Below, in pieces: positions 45,553 to 57,707 of a stretch of 64,000 nucleotides of DNA. Numbering within the stretch: the first letter of the stretch is position 1; the number at the start of each line of letters is the position of its first letter. The translations under genes and the position numbers were made by a program. Location: NCBI RefSeq assembly GCF_018687715.1, contig NC_056765.1:4693501-4757500 (forward strand), written 5' to 3'. A model generated the notes under the pieces. That model saw only the letters and a list, made by a program, of their open reading frames with translations, had not been told where the DNA came from and did not search any database. Origin of the DNA: Carya illinoinensis. Lineage: Eukaryota > Streptophyta > Magnoliopsida > Fagales > Juglandaceae.

Positions 45553-46159
45553 AAAAACTTACGCTTCTGCATCACCCGAAGTAGTCTAAGTAGTGTCTCA
45601 ATCTTAGTGTGGCTGGTCATCCTCTCGGACCAACTACTGATCATCGCCTTAGAAAGATATTGCCTCACTAACTCTCTCGTTTTTTATATAAAAAAGAAAA
45701 AAATAAAGGTTCTCCAATTTTATGCACCATATATATATATATATCTTATTTTAACACCAAGAAATGGTTGTTATAAATCTAGAAATAGAAAATAATTTTC
45801 AGAAATCCATTTCATCGTCAAGTCTTTCATTCCTTAAAAAATTAAAAATATACAGAAATAATATAAAAAATTCATTTAAAAGTTAAACAAATTCTTAAAA
45901 AACAAATTTTGAATTTAAAATAAATATCATTTTTTGGATTTCATCCCAGTTTTAACTTCTAAAACTAATCAAACAACTTTTTAGGATTTAACTTGGAATT
46001 AAAACTAAAACAGTTTCTAAAATAAATTTCAATCAATAGTTTCCTTAAACAAAAATATAACTCATAAGGAGAATATAGTTATTCGTTTTAAATTGAATTT
46101 CTTTAAGAAGTCTTTTAATTTTTTAATTTTTATATTATTTTTTTAATTATTTTAAAACT

Positions 46160-46250
46160 TTTTTATTAGTGTTGACCTGAGATGTAACAGTTGACTAACG
46201 AAATGATTAATTTGATCAAAACTGAAAGTATAAACAGTAAAAAAATTATA
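46160..46250 (-). repeat. Right arm of the inverted repeat
   Basis: GTGTTGACCT, AATGATTAATTTGATCAAAA and GAAAGTATAA mirror the left arm. Together they delimit about 0.8 kb of AT-rich DNA without coding capacity, as in a MITE or a Mutator-type fragment. The outermost ends do not match, so any element is truncated. Confidence 0.65.
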
Positions 46251-46381
46251 ACTTCTTGTTGACATCCTTTAGTCATGATCTATAAATATGTCCTTGAGCC
46301 TACGGGTTTTATTTATGCAAAGAAGTTTTCGAAATTCTCTCTCTTCCAAAAAGTCTTTCATTTCTTCAAACAATTTTTAGT

Positions 46382-46400
46382 CACTGCAACAAATTTAGAC
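46382..46400 (+). repeat. Probable CACTA terminus (left end)
   Basis: CACTGCAACAAATTTAGAC. The preceding three bases AGT would be the 3-bp target duplication; the partner was not found. Confidence 0.5.
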
Positions 46401-48479
46401 TTTTGCAGCAAATGAGAAGGAAAACTACAGTAAAACTCTAATACTAACAAAAACTTATGGTCGCACGTTTGCAGATAATAAAATGTCAATTTAAGTATAA
46501 AATTTGGCAAAAGTGCAATTTGTCACAAATGTAGACTTATTACGGCAATTCCAATTGTTGCTAATAAGAAAAAAAATTGCCAAAAATAACTCTCTTAGAT
46601 CATTCACCATCGCACGAGATACTTACTTGCCAAGCTGATAGGTTGTCACAAAATATTTTTTTCATTAAGAAATTCTGTCACTATTTCTGGCATACTACAA
46701 ATAGTAAGTGCCACAACAGAATATATTGGTAGCAAACTGTGCCAAAAAAATTTATTTTCCGCAAAGTCTCATCATCAAAACAAGCAACTAGCGATGAGAA
46801 GCAGTTGTTGTAAATTGGTTCTATTAACGAGTTGATACTGCTGCTAAAACACAATTACCTCAACTAGACATCATAATACTTTTATTGTCGATCTGTGTAT
46901 GCTACTAAACTAGAAGTTTTGCAAATATACATCATCAATAATGTTTTTATACGACAAAAACTTTCTTTGAAAATAATCCATTTTGACGCTTTGTTTTTTC
47001 TAATAAAAATCAATTTTTGCAAAGATACATTATCGACAGAAAATTTATTGAACGATAGGTTTCTTAACAATAAAGGTTTATTGAGGAGTTGATACTGCTG
47101 CTAAAAGTCTGTTTCCACAAATCTTCATCACAAAAAATAATATGTGAATTGACCAAATCCACATTATTTTCCACAATTAGATGGCATAGGAATTTGAGAT
47201 TTGTTACTATAGTTCAGAACATTCAAGCATACAGATCTAATTAATTTTGCCACTAAAACATCTTTTTCGTGGGGCTTACATTGTACGTAATAGAAGACTC
47301 CAGCTCATATATACGTATATATATATATATATATATATATATTGGGTTGCATTGTAGTTAACATTATTATATCTCATTACTTATTAGTCAAATTTAATGC
47401 CCATAATTGGTACTTGTAATGATATGAGTCCATCATTTTCCCAATGATGGTTATAGATCTTTAACATTGTTATAATGATCAATATGACCTAATGGTCATT
47501 AATGATCCACGATAGAGTGTTCACACAATCTGATGGTATTTGTTGATAACACTGCTGCATAGATGCCATCATCATAAAAACTGAATTGATATAAACTCTA
47601 TCAACTCCAAAACTAGCTAAACCACTTCCATATAAACACACATATTTTATAGATTACTTCTGCTATCATTAAACATGATTCATATAAAATGCCACTTGAT
47701 ATATCAGCCAATATAAATAACATCCTAAAACAAGAATTTCCAACAATAAAAGAAATTCATACATCTAGATTCAAGAACTGCATGGCGAATAGTTTGATAA
47801 GTTACTGGTCAAAAGCATGTGTGGTCTTGGCTCAAAAACACTTTTCCTCCAATTCACCAAGTCTCTCAGGTAGCATTGTGTCCTTAGCAGTAGTCCCTGT
47901 CAGTCCCTTTGCTAATTGATTAAAACCTGCTGTATAAAAATATCAAGAAAACCTTAAGCATTACTATCATGGCATTAATAAATTTCTAAACTAGCAGACA
48001 CTACAATAACTGTAAGTAGAGATAGCTCATCAGTAACTGTCTACCCTTAATGATAGTTTCTACAATTCATTTATTGATTCCTGGTTATGTATCCAATGCC
48101 CAAAAAATCTGCAAACAAAAATGCTATCTTAAATATCCAAAAACCAACTCTACCATTTAATGTCAAATAAATTGCTATCAAACTTATCTAAATGCATGGT
48201 AGGACATAAAGCAGCTAACAAAGGGAATAAAATTTATATACACGGACCAATTAGCATGCAAAGGAGTAATATGCACTTGTCAATATGCATGTCTGGTATG
48301 ACTTTCCTATCACTTCCAACCAAGCCACATCCTAAGTTGCTCAACAAAAGTTTTTTCCAATACCATCATTCCCATCAACTGGTTGATCAACCTTCAACAG
48401 TAGTTCAAAAAAATTCAAAAGCAGGGATGATTTCATATACCCAAGATGGCTAGGCATCAATGGGAGTCTCGTGTTGAGA
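46401..48479. other. 3' non-coding part of CACTA-2
   Basis: It contains subterminal-type words and a direct repeat GAGTTGATACTGCTGCTAAAA (about 46829-46850 and 47083-47104). (TA)n lies at 47319-47342. Open frames on the plus strand here have no family support. Confidence 0.5.
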
Positions 48480-50620
48480 CTATCATTGAGACTCATAATG
48501 AGACATCCGAGTGTTCGTCAATTTCTCATAGTCTTTAAATTGGTTCTTGAATTCTAGTAAATCAGATCTCAGTGCCTCCAACTGGTTCTTGTACAAATTT
48601 GCTTCATTTTTGTTCTTCCCGTTCTCCTCAACAATACGTTGATAATCCCTATTGTTACGCAATGAAAGAGATGGTTCAGGTATAACAGAGTGGCCTAGTC
48701 CTGTTGCATAACCCGGCCGATGTCCTAAACCTCCTTAAACACTGCATTAGCTATTTCATCCATGTTCCCATCCAACCCGGTCTCATTCAACCACTCAAGC
48801 ATCAGATTCTACATCCATAGATAATGAACATCATTATGTAATATTTAAGAAGTTTTAATTTAAAAATATGAATAAATTTAACCACTTACATAATTGTGTT
48901 CTGCAGTGTCGGTGATAAATCTACCTTTCTTTCTTGACCAATGCACTTCTTTGCAAAAAGCTACCAAGTTCAAGGCTTGTTCATTCTTTATCATCAAAAA
49001 CTTTGTTAGGTACTCCAATCACAGAGGCAAAAAATAACTCTTTGAAAATGAAAAATGTAATACCTACAACTTACCATTTCCTCCATAATCTTAACGAAAG
49101 GCTTTCTGCCACCTGTATGGTTGATTCGTTGTTTTTGCCAATTTTTGCTATTTCTGATCTGTGACATTTTTTGTTATTTAATTTTCAAACATTACTTCAT
49201 CATTCTATAAATTTATCCCTATTGTTGTTCTAGTAATAAAAAATGATAACCATTATGCTGTAACAAAAAAAGAACTTAATATACATTAATATTAACCTTG
49301 AACAATTTAAGTTTCAAACATTACTTCATCATTCTATAAAATGATCTTTACTGTTGTTCTAGTAATAAAAAATGAAAACCATTATGTTTTAGCAAAGAAA
49401 GAACTTTATATAAATTAATATTTACCTTGAACAATTTAATTTTCTAACAATACTTCATCATTCTATAAAATTATCCCTACTGTTGTTCTAGTAATAAAAA
49501 ATGATAACCATTATGTTTTAATAAAAAAAAGAACTTTATATACATTAATATTTACCTTGAACAATTTAATTTTCTAACATTACTTCATCATTCTATAAGA
49601 TGATCCCTACTGCTGTTCAAGTAATAAAAAATGATAACCATTATGTTTTAATAAAGAAAGAACTTTATATACATTAATATTTACCTTGAATAATTTAATT
49701 TTCAAACATTACTTCTTGAGGTCTATAAAATGATCCCAATTGCACTAGTAAAAAAAATGATAACCATTATGTTTTAAAAAAGAAAGAACTTAATATGCAT
49801 TAATATTTACCTTAAACGATTCACTTGACCACAATGCACATAAGTGTTCCTATACGGGCTTCTCCACCTAGGTCGTTCCACCAGAAAGTGCCGCTTCGTG
49901 TGATGAATAGCCCAGGTATTGCTTGCGTAGTAGGTAGTAGAATGCATTATATTTTCAAGCAAGTGCATTTGTCACACTCTCACGATGGGAACTTTGTGTC
50001 CAATCTAATATAAAGTCAGCCTGTGAAAAAATATATTAGTGAAATATAAATTTCTTTTAAGACTTTTGGTAAAAATTATCTGACAAAACCAGTAATAAAT
50101 TATCATACTCGAACACGATCAATTAACTCCTCTTTCTCTTCTTTGGATACTTTTTTCTAGCTTGCATGGAGCATGTTTGCATGAAGTCTCACAATCGATG
50201 TCACTCGTCCAGAAAATATGTTGTAATTCTCACACGATGGACCTCTTTGTCCATCCTTAATATTCAAAGGTATTTTCCCAAATTTACGAACCCGTTCAAA
50301 TAGCGTGTCTTTTGCTGGTCCCCAACCACATTTTCGAGTTGGCAAATCTTCATTATCTAAAATTGAATATCATTAACTCTACTAGATCTCTCATGACCAA
50401 GAGAATAAGTGGAATAAACATTATTATTCTTTGTAAGGGTCAATCTTTCAACTTACGTTCAGTGGCCACAATCTTATTAGCCTCATTTGCACCTTCCAAC
50501 ATCTCATCTACACCAATATTCGCTGGTTGAGTTGAGTAGTCTGATGGTGTGTCCCGTTCCCTATCTCGTATATCAGTCAAAAGTGGACGTTGGACACGTA
50601 TGCCTCATGCTCTATGTATT
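48480..50620 (-). pseudogene. TnpA-like gene with Transposase_24 domain, multi-exon
   Basis: The minus-strand order is: GWGPAKDTLFERVRKFGKIPL and GRVTSIVRLHANM (50345-50157), KKVSKEEKEELIDRVR, ADFILDW and NAFYYLLRKQYLGY (about 50030-49910), then LCALWSSESFK with donor AAG|GTAAAT at 49811/49810. After an intron (about 49810-49159), NHTGGRKPFVKIMEEM (49125-49078), EVHWSRKKGRFITDTAEHNY (about 48955-48900) and WLNETGLDGNMDEIANAVF (about 48820-48750) complete a Transposase_24 (PF03004) region. Several tryptophan positions are TAG, so the copy is dead. TnpA-type proteins bind subterminal repeats in En/Spm. Confidence 0.75.
49175..49815. repeat. Five tandem ~129-bp units filling a TnpA intron
   Basis: Units recur with TTACTTCATCATTCTATAAA at about 49190, 49319, 49448 and 49578, and a variant near 49706. 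Each unit also contains CTTGAACAATTTAATTTTC, preceded by TTTAC, which on the minus strand reads CAAG|GTAAAT, a copy of the intron's splice donor. Near-identical units suggest recent expansion. Confidence 0.9.
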
Positions 50621-51835
50621 CCACTTGGTCCGTGCCATCTTCCTCTTACCCATCTCACCATTGTCAATATATATGTGCAATATTAGTCCGAACCTTATGA
50701 CAAGGAGAAAAAATGCATCATTAATTTATTCCCCTGTATTCATACACAAGTACGAAATAGAACCCAACAACCAAATTAACAAAGCAAAGAAGCATTTTTT
50801 TATAAATCAATCCCCTTACCTAAAACCCTACATGACTCTGCTAATTTCCTATAGGTGAAATGTGAAAATACTCGTATATGACAAAATCTATTATTAACGG
50901 TAGAAGAACTCACAGCATGGTATTATTCATGCCAAATTTTAACCAAATGTATGAATATTCCATTTTACACTAATGGATTGTCACAACAAAATATTAACTT
51001 AAAACACCTACTAAAAGTGACTCACTTTCTACTTCCAGGTGTCGTTGCTACTAACCACTTAAAGAACAAGTTTCCCAGACATGCTGATTTGCATGGGTGA
51101 GTAGGTAAGAAAAGCTACAATTTTTTTACCTCCCAGAAGCTAAGAAACATGTAGGCCAAAAAAAAAAAAAACTTTCTATGCGCATAGATGAGTGGCCATC
51201 CATCTTTCATGCTGTACATATATTTCTACTCCATCGTTACAAACAAAAAATTTTTCCCACCCACACAGCCACACAAAGTAGAATGATCAATGGACCCTCC
51301 GATTGTTATATGAAGAATCTTTCTTATTAAAAAATTGCAACCAAATTTCATTAACATGCCTCAATTAATCCACTTTTGAAATCGAGAGTCAGAGTAGGAG
51401 AGATAATTTCTGCAAAAGCTAGAAAGTTGGATGACTAACTTGTAGTGTATTCCCGGATCTTTGTTAGAGCCCACATTGGAGTGCTTGATATATTTGTCTT
51501 CCTCTTTCAAGTGAGCATTTAGGCCTCGTTTCTTTCCTAGACTCCATCCACTTTAATGAAAGTTGGACCAAATGATCTGATTTACATTCTATGTGGGATA
51601 ATATTTACGGAATGGTCAGCCTAACCAATGTACAGTATATGTGGTAGAGTTAGAAAATATCTTGCTTCAGCCTTAAATTTTGAAAACATTTATGCTCTCT
51701 CTTGCCTAACCAGTGTGCATGGTTGGTGTTACTTTGGCCGCGTGAAAGTATTTATTTTTCTCGCCCCTCGCTATATCCTAATTTTAATATTCTCTAAATT
51801 TTAACTAAAATTCATCTCTCTAATTTATTTATTTA
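50621..51835. other. CACTA-2 spacer, no domain recognised
   Basis: Minus-strand frames upstream of the TnpA domain are short; AT-rich otherwise. It may contain 5' exons or introns of the TnpA-like gene. Confidence 0.4.
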
Positions 51836-52680
51836 TTTTTACATTTTATTCACCTTTCAAGAGCTATCTATATCCTACTCTTTATTCTTTATCTATTCTA
51901 TTAAAATCATATTTTTATCCTCTTTCATTATTATTTGTTTCTCTCACTTCAATTTATATTCTTTATATATATATATATATATTAAAATATAAGTTATTTC
52001 AATATAATATCAAGAATGATTTAGGATTGCCTTTCAATTGCTCTCCAAATTTTAGGAGTCACTGTATTTTAGGGAATGCCATGCAGCTCTCATGTTGCTA
52101 ACTTTAATATGTAAATTTTTTTTTTTTACATTTTATTCACCTTTGGAGTTCAGTCTGTATCCTACTCTTTATTCTTTATCTATTCTATTAATCATCATAT
52201 TTTTATCCTCTTTCATTATTATTTATTTCTCACTTCACTTTATATTCTCTCTTTATATACGATTAAAATATAAGTTATTTCAATACAATATCAAGAATGA
52301 TTTAGGATTGCCTTACAATTGCTTTCCAAATTGCATGTGTCACTGTATTTTAGGGATTGCCATGTAGCTCCCATGTTGCTAACTTCAATATGTAAATTTT
52401 TTTTTACATTTTATTCACCGTTGGAATTCAGTCTGTATCCTACTCTTTATTATTTATCTATTCTATTAATCATCATATTTTTATGATCTTTCATTAGTAT
52501 TTGTTTATCTCACTTCGCTTTATATTCTTTCTTTATATACTATTAAAATATAAGTTATTTCAATACAATATCAAGAATGATTTAGGATTGCCTTACAATT
52601 GCTCTCCAAATTGCATGTGTCATTGTATTTTAGGGATTGCCATGCAGCTCCCATGTTGCTAACTTCAATATGTATATATT
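51836..52680. repeat. Three tandem copies of a ~280-bp unit
   Basis: Units begin ACATTTTATTCACC at 51841, 52128 and 52406 and end GCTAACTTCAATATGTA. Internal words (CCTACTCTTTATTCTTTATC, AAGAATGATTTAGGATTGCC) recur in order. The later two copies are closer to each other than to the first. Confidence 0.95.
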
Positions 52681-54012
52681 TTCCTTAAAATTTAGCTTAT
52701 AATAGATTGTAGGGAATGGGCTACTGGTGCTCTTACAATAATCCATAAACTGAAAGCATCATGTTTTCACCATGATATGCTTATAATTTTACTCTGTTGT
52801 CACACTTGACTGAAAGAATGAAAAAAGAATTTCATCTGTTTGAATGCTAGAATAATGGTCACCTCATCATATAATTGGATAAAATGACCAATAGACCAGT
52901 TTTACAACTAAATTGCTCAACTCCAATATCAATAGATCCATCATTAATATTGACTCAATCTTTAAAACACTATCAACTCTCATTATATCCTAAGATATTA
53001 AAAATCTCAATGGGTGGGTAAAGAAGCAAATTCAGAATAGAAGTATAATAACAATAGCAAATCATTTAGTAGCCAATGTTGATGAGCCTATTTTTATAGT
53101 TCTCATTGATTGGATTGTCATCACATTCGTAATGTTAATTCATATATTATTTTTAAGATCTTTTACAAGTTTTTCAGCATTACTGATCACTTCCCCTTTC
53201 ATTTGTGGCATTTATAGGAGGCATGCATGTAGAATGAGAGGTAGTCACCTAGGGGCTAACGATTTTATGTGCTCTTGTAGTCCTTTAGACCTGTCAAACC
53301 ATCTTAATTACATAAGAATCACATCAATTAGGATGGAAGTCAAACTTATAGTCAATAAAAATATCAAATTCTTAGGAATTGCAAATATATTATTCACCAT
53401 CCCTTAAAATCTACAATTTGTTAATAAGTGATACTCAAAAAATTGCTGAAAATAACTGAGAAAACAATCACACCCTGGTTTATTCGTAGTAAATGCTAAT
53501 CTTTCATGACCTTCGTGTTAAGCACTTGGCTGCCACCAAAGACATCATATGCATCTAAGAGTAAAATTGTTCAGTCATTATGTATTTCATGCATCTCTTG
53601 TATTGGCTCTGAATATGATATGTAGTATAACATTAAGAAGTGTGCATATTTATGAGTTGTAGAGAAACCACATATTTATATAGCATGTTACAATACACCA
53701 TTAGTATTAAGGTAAAGATGAACACTGGAAGTAGTAAAAAACTAAGCTTAGACCTTGTTATTCATTCCTATACTGGATGTCAAATTGTCTTCTTCAATGT
53801 ACATTGAATCCACCCACATGTTGTTGATATGAACGTTCATTTTGCCAAAATGCATATATACACAAAGTAAGATAAAACAATTCATGAATACATATAGGAA
53901 AAAAGAATTGATAAAACTAACAATAATAGTAATAATTCTTCATTCATCTACCCTTAATCTGCAGGATATCAATAGGACGATTGATTTTAATTAGAACATG
54001 CCAAGAAATCTT
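52681..54012. other. Spacer between TnpD-like and repeat array, no domain recognised
   Basis: AT-rich, with scattered short frames and no recognised protein family or RNA gene. Confidence 0.4.
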
Positions 54013-54660
54013 TCACTTGCCGGCCATACCATCATTCCAATCTGAGGTAGTATCATCATCAAGATCAATATCTTCCTCGCTACCACCACTATGGTCATTT
54101 ATGTTGTCAATCCCCAATTCCACATCAAAGCTATCATCTTCAAGAAAGGCCTCTTGGTTAGTTGGTTCGGATATTTGACGTTCTAATATGGTTGAAGGGT
54201 CAATGAGCAAAGGTTCTTCATCTACTCTATGCAATGGATTCAGCAAGTTTGGATCATCGCAATTGAGATACACATTGTTTCTATGATTAGGTTCATCTTC
54301 TTGATAAGCATCACTGTCAGAGGATCCTGCATCATCATCACTTTGAACTGAGGGAACTAGAGGAATGTTGTATACATTCCTATTAGTTATCTTGTGAACC
54401 ACATACCAACTACCTGACAAACTAATATCTTCCAAGTAAAACACTTGCTAAGATTGGCATACAATGGCAAAAGGCTTATCTTTATACGATGTTCTAGAAG
54501 TATTCAGACTCGTCAAGTGGTCGCCAACACGTATTCCTCTTTTCCTATCGCCGATGTCCTACCAATCACATTGAAACAAATATACCTTACGCCAACCCAT
54601 ATAGTGTAATTCTAAAATATCCTTCAGCACACCATAGAAGTCAACTGGCTTTGACTAATG
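54013..54660 (-). pseudogene. TnpD-like gene, DUF4216 and acidic C-terminus
   Basis: Minus-strand translation gives VYLFQCDW, then DIGDRKRGIRVGDHL, KDKPFAIVCQ, QVFYLEDISLSGSWYVVHKI and YNIPLVP. This is a DUF4216 domain, with one conserved Trp codon changed to TAG and another stop before QVFY. It is followed by about 115 acidic residues (SDDDAGSSDSD, EEDIDLDDD) to a stop at 54013. This acidic tail after DUF4216 is normal for plant CACTA transposases. Confidence 0.8.
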
Positions 54661-55871
54661 TTCACCATGAACAACCACCTCGCTGTTTTGCATTCGACGA
54701 TGTTTCTCATGCTCCTTTGTATGATACCTAATTCCATTTATTATACATCAAATGTACAATGCAACCCACTTGTCGAGACCACATGCAAGTGCATAGATTT
54801 CATCACTAACTTCGGTTGGATTCATCGTACGCAACTCTCGAATCTAATGTCATGCCAAGAACAATTACAATTAGTATATATTTAACTTGATGATGCACTC
54901 CTAATGGAATGTAATTTATTATGCCCACAAATCAGAAAATGAAGAATTTTTATACAAGCTACAAATACAGGGATTACTTATGTGTTTCCTGAACCACCCT
55001 AGGAATTGAGCCTGGTGCCTATGCTCAATGTTAGTTGTGCCTTCTTGTTTGATCGTGTTATAATGCTCACTACAAAACGATACTGTTATTTTCTGCACTA
55101 CAAAATGGATAGCTCAAGTAGTAAAGTAACTAAAAAGATTAAGTACTTACTCTAGGTAATGCTCAATATCGCTACAATTATTAAGCACATACCAACAGGC
55201 CCTTGCAAAGAGTGTTTCTTCTATCTTGTGAGGATTAGATGACCCTAGCGGACGCACTTTTTTTGAGAATATGGATAGATAGCCTTCATAAGATGGTAGT
55301 GGAATGTCTGTATTTCTTTCAGGTCAGTGATATCTGGTCTCAATGTCATTTAGATACATAGAACAAAACGTTAAGCACTCAACATGAACATATGCTCCAG
55401 CAATTGAGCCTTCAGGACGGGCTTTGTTTCGAATGTAATACTTGAATTTGCCCAGATACCTCTCAAAAGGGTACATCCACCTATATTGCATTAGTCCCGC
55501 AAGTAATGCCTCATCTGGTAAATGAATTGAGAGATGCACTATTATATCTAAAAATTTAGGTGGGAAGATCATTTCAAGTTTACCTAGGATGACAGAAATA
55601 TCAACCTGAAGCCAATTCAACGTTTCTAAAGTCAATGTTTGTGCGCACAATTCTTTGAAAAGGTACTTAACTTAGTCGAAGCAAGGCATATGTCGGGTCT
55701 TAAGTAACCACCAATCACGATTGGAAGCAACTTTTGCAGGAAAATATGACAATCATAACTTTTCATTACAGCAATTTTGTCTTCACTAACGTTCACACAC
55801 CGAGCAATATTTGAGGCAAATCCATCAAGGAAAGTAACTTGTGACAACCACTTACAAAAAGATCTTCTCAT
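54661..55871 (-). pseudogene. TnpD-like gene, DUF4218 region
   Basis: CKWLSQVTFLDGFASNIARCVN and MKSYDCHIFLQKLLPIVI (about 55840-55720) are followed, after a frame change, by IFPPKFLDIIVHLSIHLPDEA, YRWMYPFERYLGKFKYY and RPEGSIAGAYVHVECLTFCS (55600-55360). PLPSYEGYLSIFSKK and FARACWYVLNNCSDIEHYLE follow (about 55310-55150). This is the complete DUF4218 order. A frameshift lies near 55650 and a stop near 55324. The stretch 55150-54661 to DUF4216 is AT-rich, probably an intron. Confidence 0.85.
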
Positions 55872-56901
55872 CTCGATTTAGGGTGTAACATGCAAGACTC
55901 ATCGAGCAACGATTACTATCATGATGTAAATGTAATTCTTTCCTCAGTTCGAGATTGGCCAAATCCCTACGTGCATTTGCGGTGTTCTTACTTTTTCCCA
56001 ATATACTATCACAAATATTTTTCTCAATATGCATTACGTCGAGGTTATGTCTCAATTCCAAGTCTACCCAGTAAGGAAAATTATAAAAGATGGACTTTTT
56101 CGTCCAATTGAATTCATGTAGTGCACGTTTCCTCTTCCTTGAACCTTTGCCAAATTGCACATTAAAGACCATGTGTAATTGTTCAAGTATAGCTTGGGAT
56201 GTGAGTTTTTTTGGTTGGATACGACGACCTTCTTTACCATCAAAAGCACGTTTTTCCATTCTCCAAGGGTTGTCACGCACCAACCATCTACAATGGCCCA
56301 TATAACAGTGTTTACACTCATACATCAACCACATAGAATTAGTTTCAGCATTACATGTAGGACATGTCATCTTTCCTTTCATGCTCCACTCGGAAAGATT
56401 GGCATATATAGGAAAATCATTGATAGTCCAGAGTAATGCTGCATGTAATCGAAACATCTGTGCACTGAATGCATCATATGTATTAATACCATTTTCCCAT
56501 AATTCTTTTAATTCTTCCACTGAAGGACGTAAAAATACATCAATATCATTTCCTAGTGATTTAGGACAAGGAATTAGACATGACATCATGAAGCATGGAT
56601 CTTTCGTGCATGACCAAAGGGGCAGGTTGTAAGCACAAGTATTATTGGCCATATGCTATAGGGTTTGCTCATGTTATTGAACAGGTCCATCACTTGCAAG
56701 TCCAAGTCTCACATTACGAGCATCTTTGGCAAACCAACTATGTTTGTTATCAAAAGCTTTCCAAACCTTAGAATCTGCCGGATGCCTCATACAACTCGGG
56801 TAATCGACATGTTCTTCTTTATGCCATCTCATGGCTTGTGCTATCTTGTTTGAAATAAAAAGTCTTTGCAACCTTGTCTTCAAAGGAAAATAGCGCATCA
56901 C
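55872..56901 (-). pseudogene. TnpD-like gene, Transposase_21 (TNP2) catalytic region
   Basis: Motifs in order are MRWHKEEHVDYPSCMRHPAD, WFAKDARNVRLGLASDG, then after a frameshift (about 56690) YNLPLWSCTKDPCFMMSCLI, KSLGNDIDVFLRPSVEELKE, LLWTINDFPIYANLSEWS, CPTCN, RWLVRDNPWR and DLELRHNLDVMHIEKNICDS. This is a near-complete TNP2 domain (PF02992), the transposase of CACTA elements. The only serious lesions here are the frameshift around the GFNPF motif and one at 56905-56920. Confidence 0.9.
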
Positions 56902-57681
56902 TTTTTGAGGAACTCATTGTTTACCTATTCTTGAGACCCACCTAGATGCATTGCATTTAGGGCACTCATCTTTGTCAACATTTTCTTTCCAAAATAAGAC
57001 ACAATCATTTGGGCATGCATGTATCCTTGTGTAACCAAAGCCCAATCCATGCTCTAAGCGGTGGGCATCGTTATAATCTTCAGGCAAGAGAGCATTCAGG
57101 AATGTGGTTTTCAATAGCTTTATAACCATGTCAAAAGACTTCACGCTCCAACCACCAATTGTCTTAATGTAGAGCAACTTCACTATAAATGATAGCTTCG
57201 AGAACTTCATACATGATGGATAGAGTGGACGTCGTGCATCATCCAACTATTCAAAGGTCTGGTGTCTTGGATCACTAAAGTTGTGTTCTTCAGTACCACC
57301 TTCACTACCACCAGCATTTAAACCAGTTGCACGATCCATAAATGATCCCACTTGGATGTCATCTAACATCTCATCTACATCATCAATGTAGTCAACGAAA
57401 TCGGATCCATTATCTTCATCGTCCGAAAGAGTGGCATTGAAAGGGTCTTCTTCTCCATGGAATATCCATTTCTTGTAATTAGTATCAATCTCATTCAAGA
57501 ACAAATTATCTCTAACGATATTTACCAATTGGAAAAAATTATTACGGCATCTTCGACATGGACACCTAATGGTCTCACTCTCGGGGGCATTGGCTTGAGC
57601 CATGGATAAGAATTGATGAACTCCTTCAGCATATTCGTTGGACCGCAATCTATCTTCAATATGCATCCAGTCCTTATCCAT
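56902..57681 (-). pseudogene. TnpD-like gene, N-terminal Transpos_assoc domain and linker
   Basis: The start MDKDWMHIEDRLRSNEY is at 57681. CRRCRNNFFQ follows with the zinc-coordinating cysteines of the Transpos_assoc domain (PF13963), then an acidic linker (SDDEDNGSDFVDYIDDVDEM). After one stop at 57247 the frame gives LYPSCMKFSKLSFIVKLLYI, IGGWSVKSFDMVIKLLKTTF, and CPNDCVLFWKENVDKDECPK, a second cysteine cluster. The ATG at 57681 is the usual start for this family. Confidence 0.85.
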
Positions 57682-57707
57682 CTAATATTTTGTAAAAAAA
57701 AAAACAC

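Larger units (their letters stand above)
46382..57707 (-). mobile_element. Second CACTA (En/Spm-type) element, decayed; right end not found
   Basis: The left boundary is proposed at 46382, with CACTGCAACAAATTTAGAC, a CACTA-type terminus (CACTG variant), followed by subterminal words such as TTGCAGCAAAT and GTCACAAATGTAGAC. On the minus strand a TnpD-like gene (57681-54013) precedes a TnpA-like gene (about 50620-48480), the usual En/Spm order. No matching terminus was found between 57707 and 60826, so the element may extend further right or its right end may be lost. All coding parts contain stops or frameshifts. Confidence 0.65.

Noticed and set aside
47999..48025. CACTACAATAACTG as another CACTA terminus
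   Set aside because: No subterminal repeats next to it and it lies within the 3' part of CACTA-2; too short to support an end.
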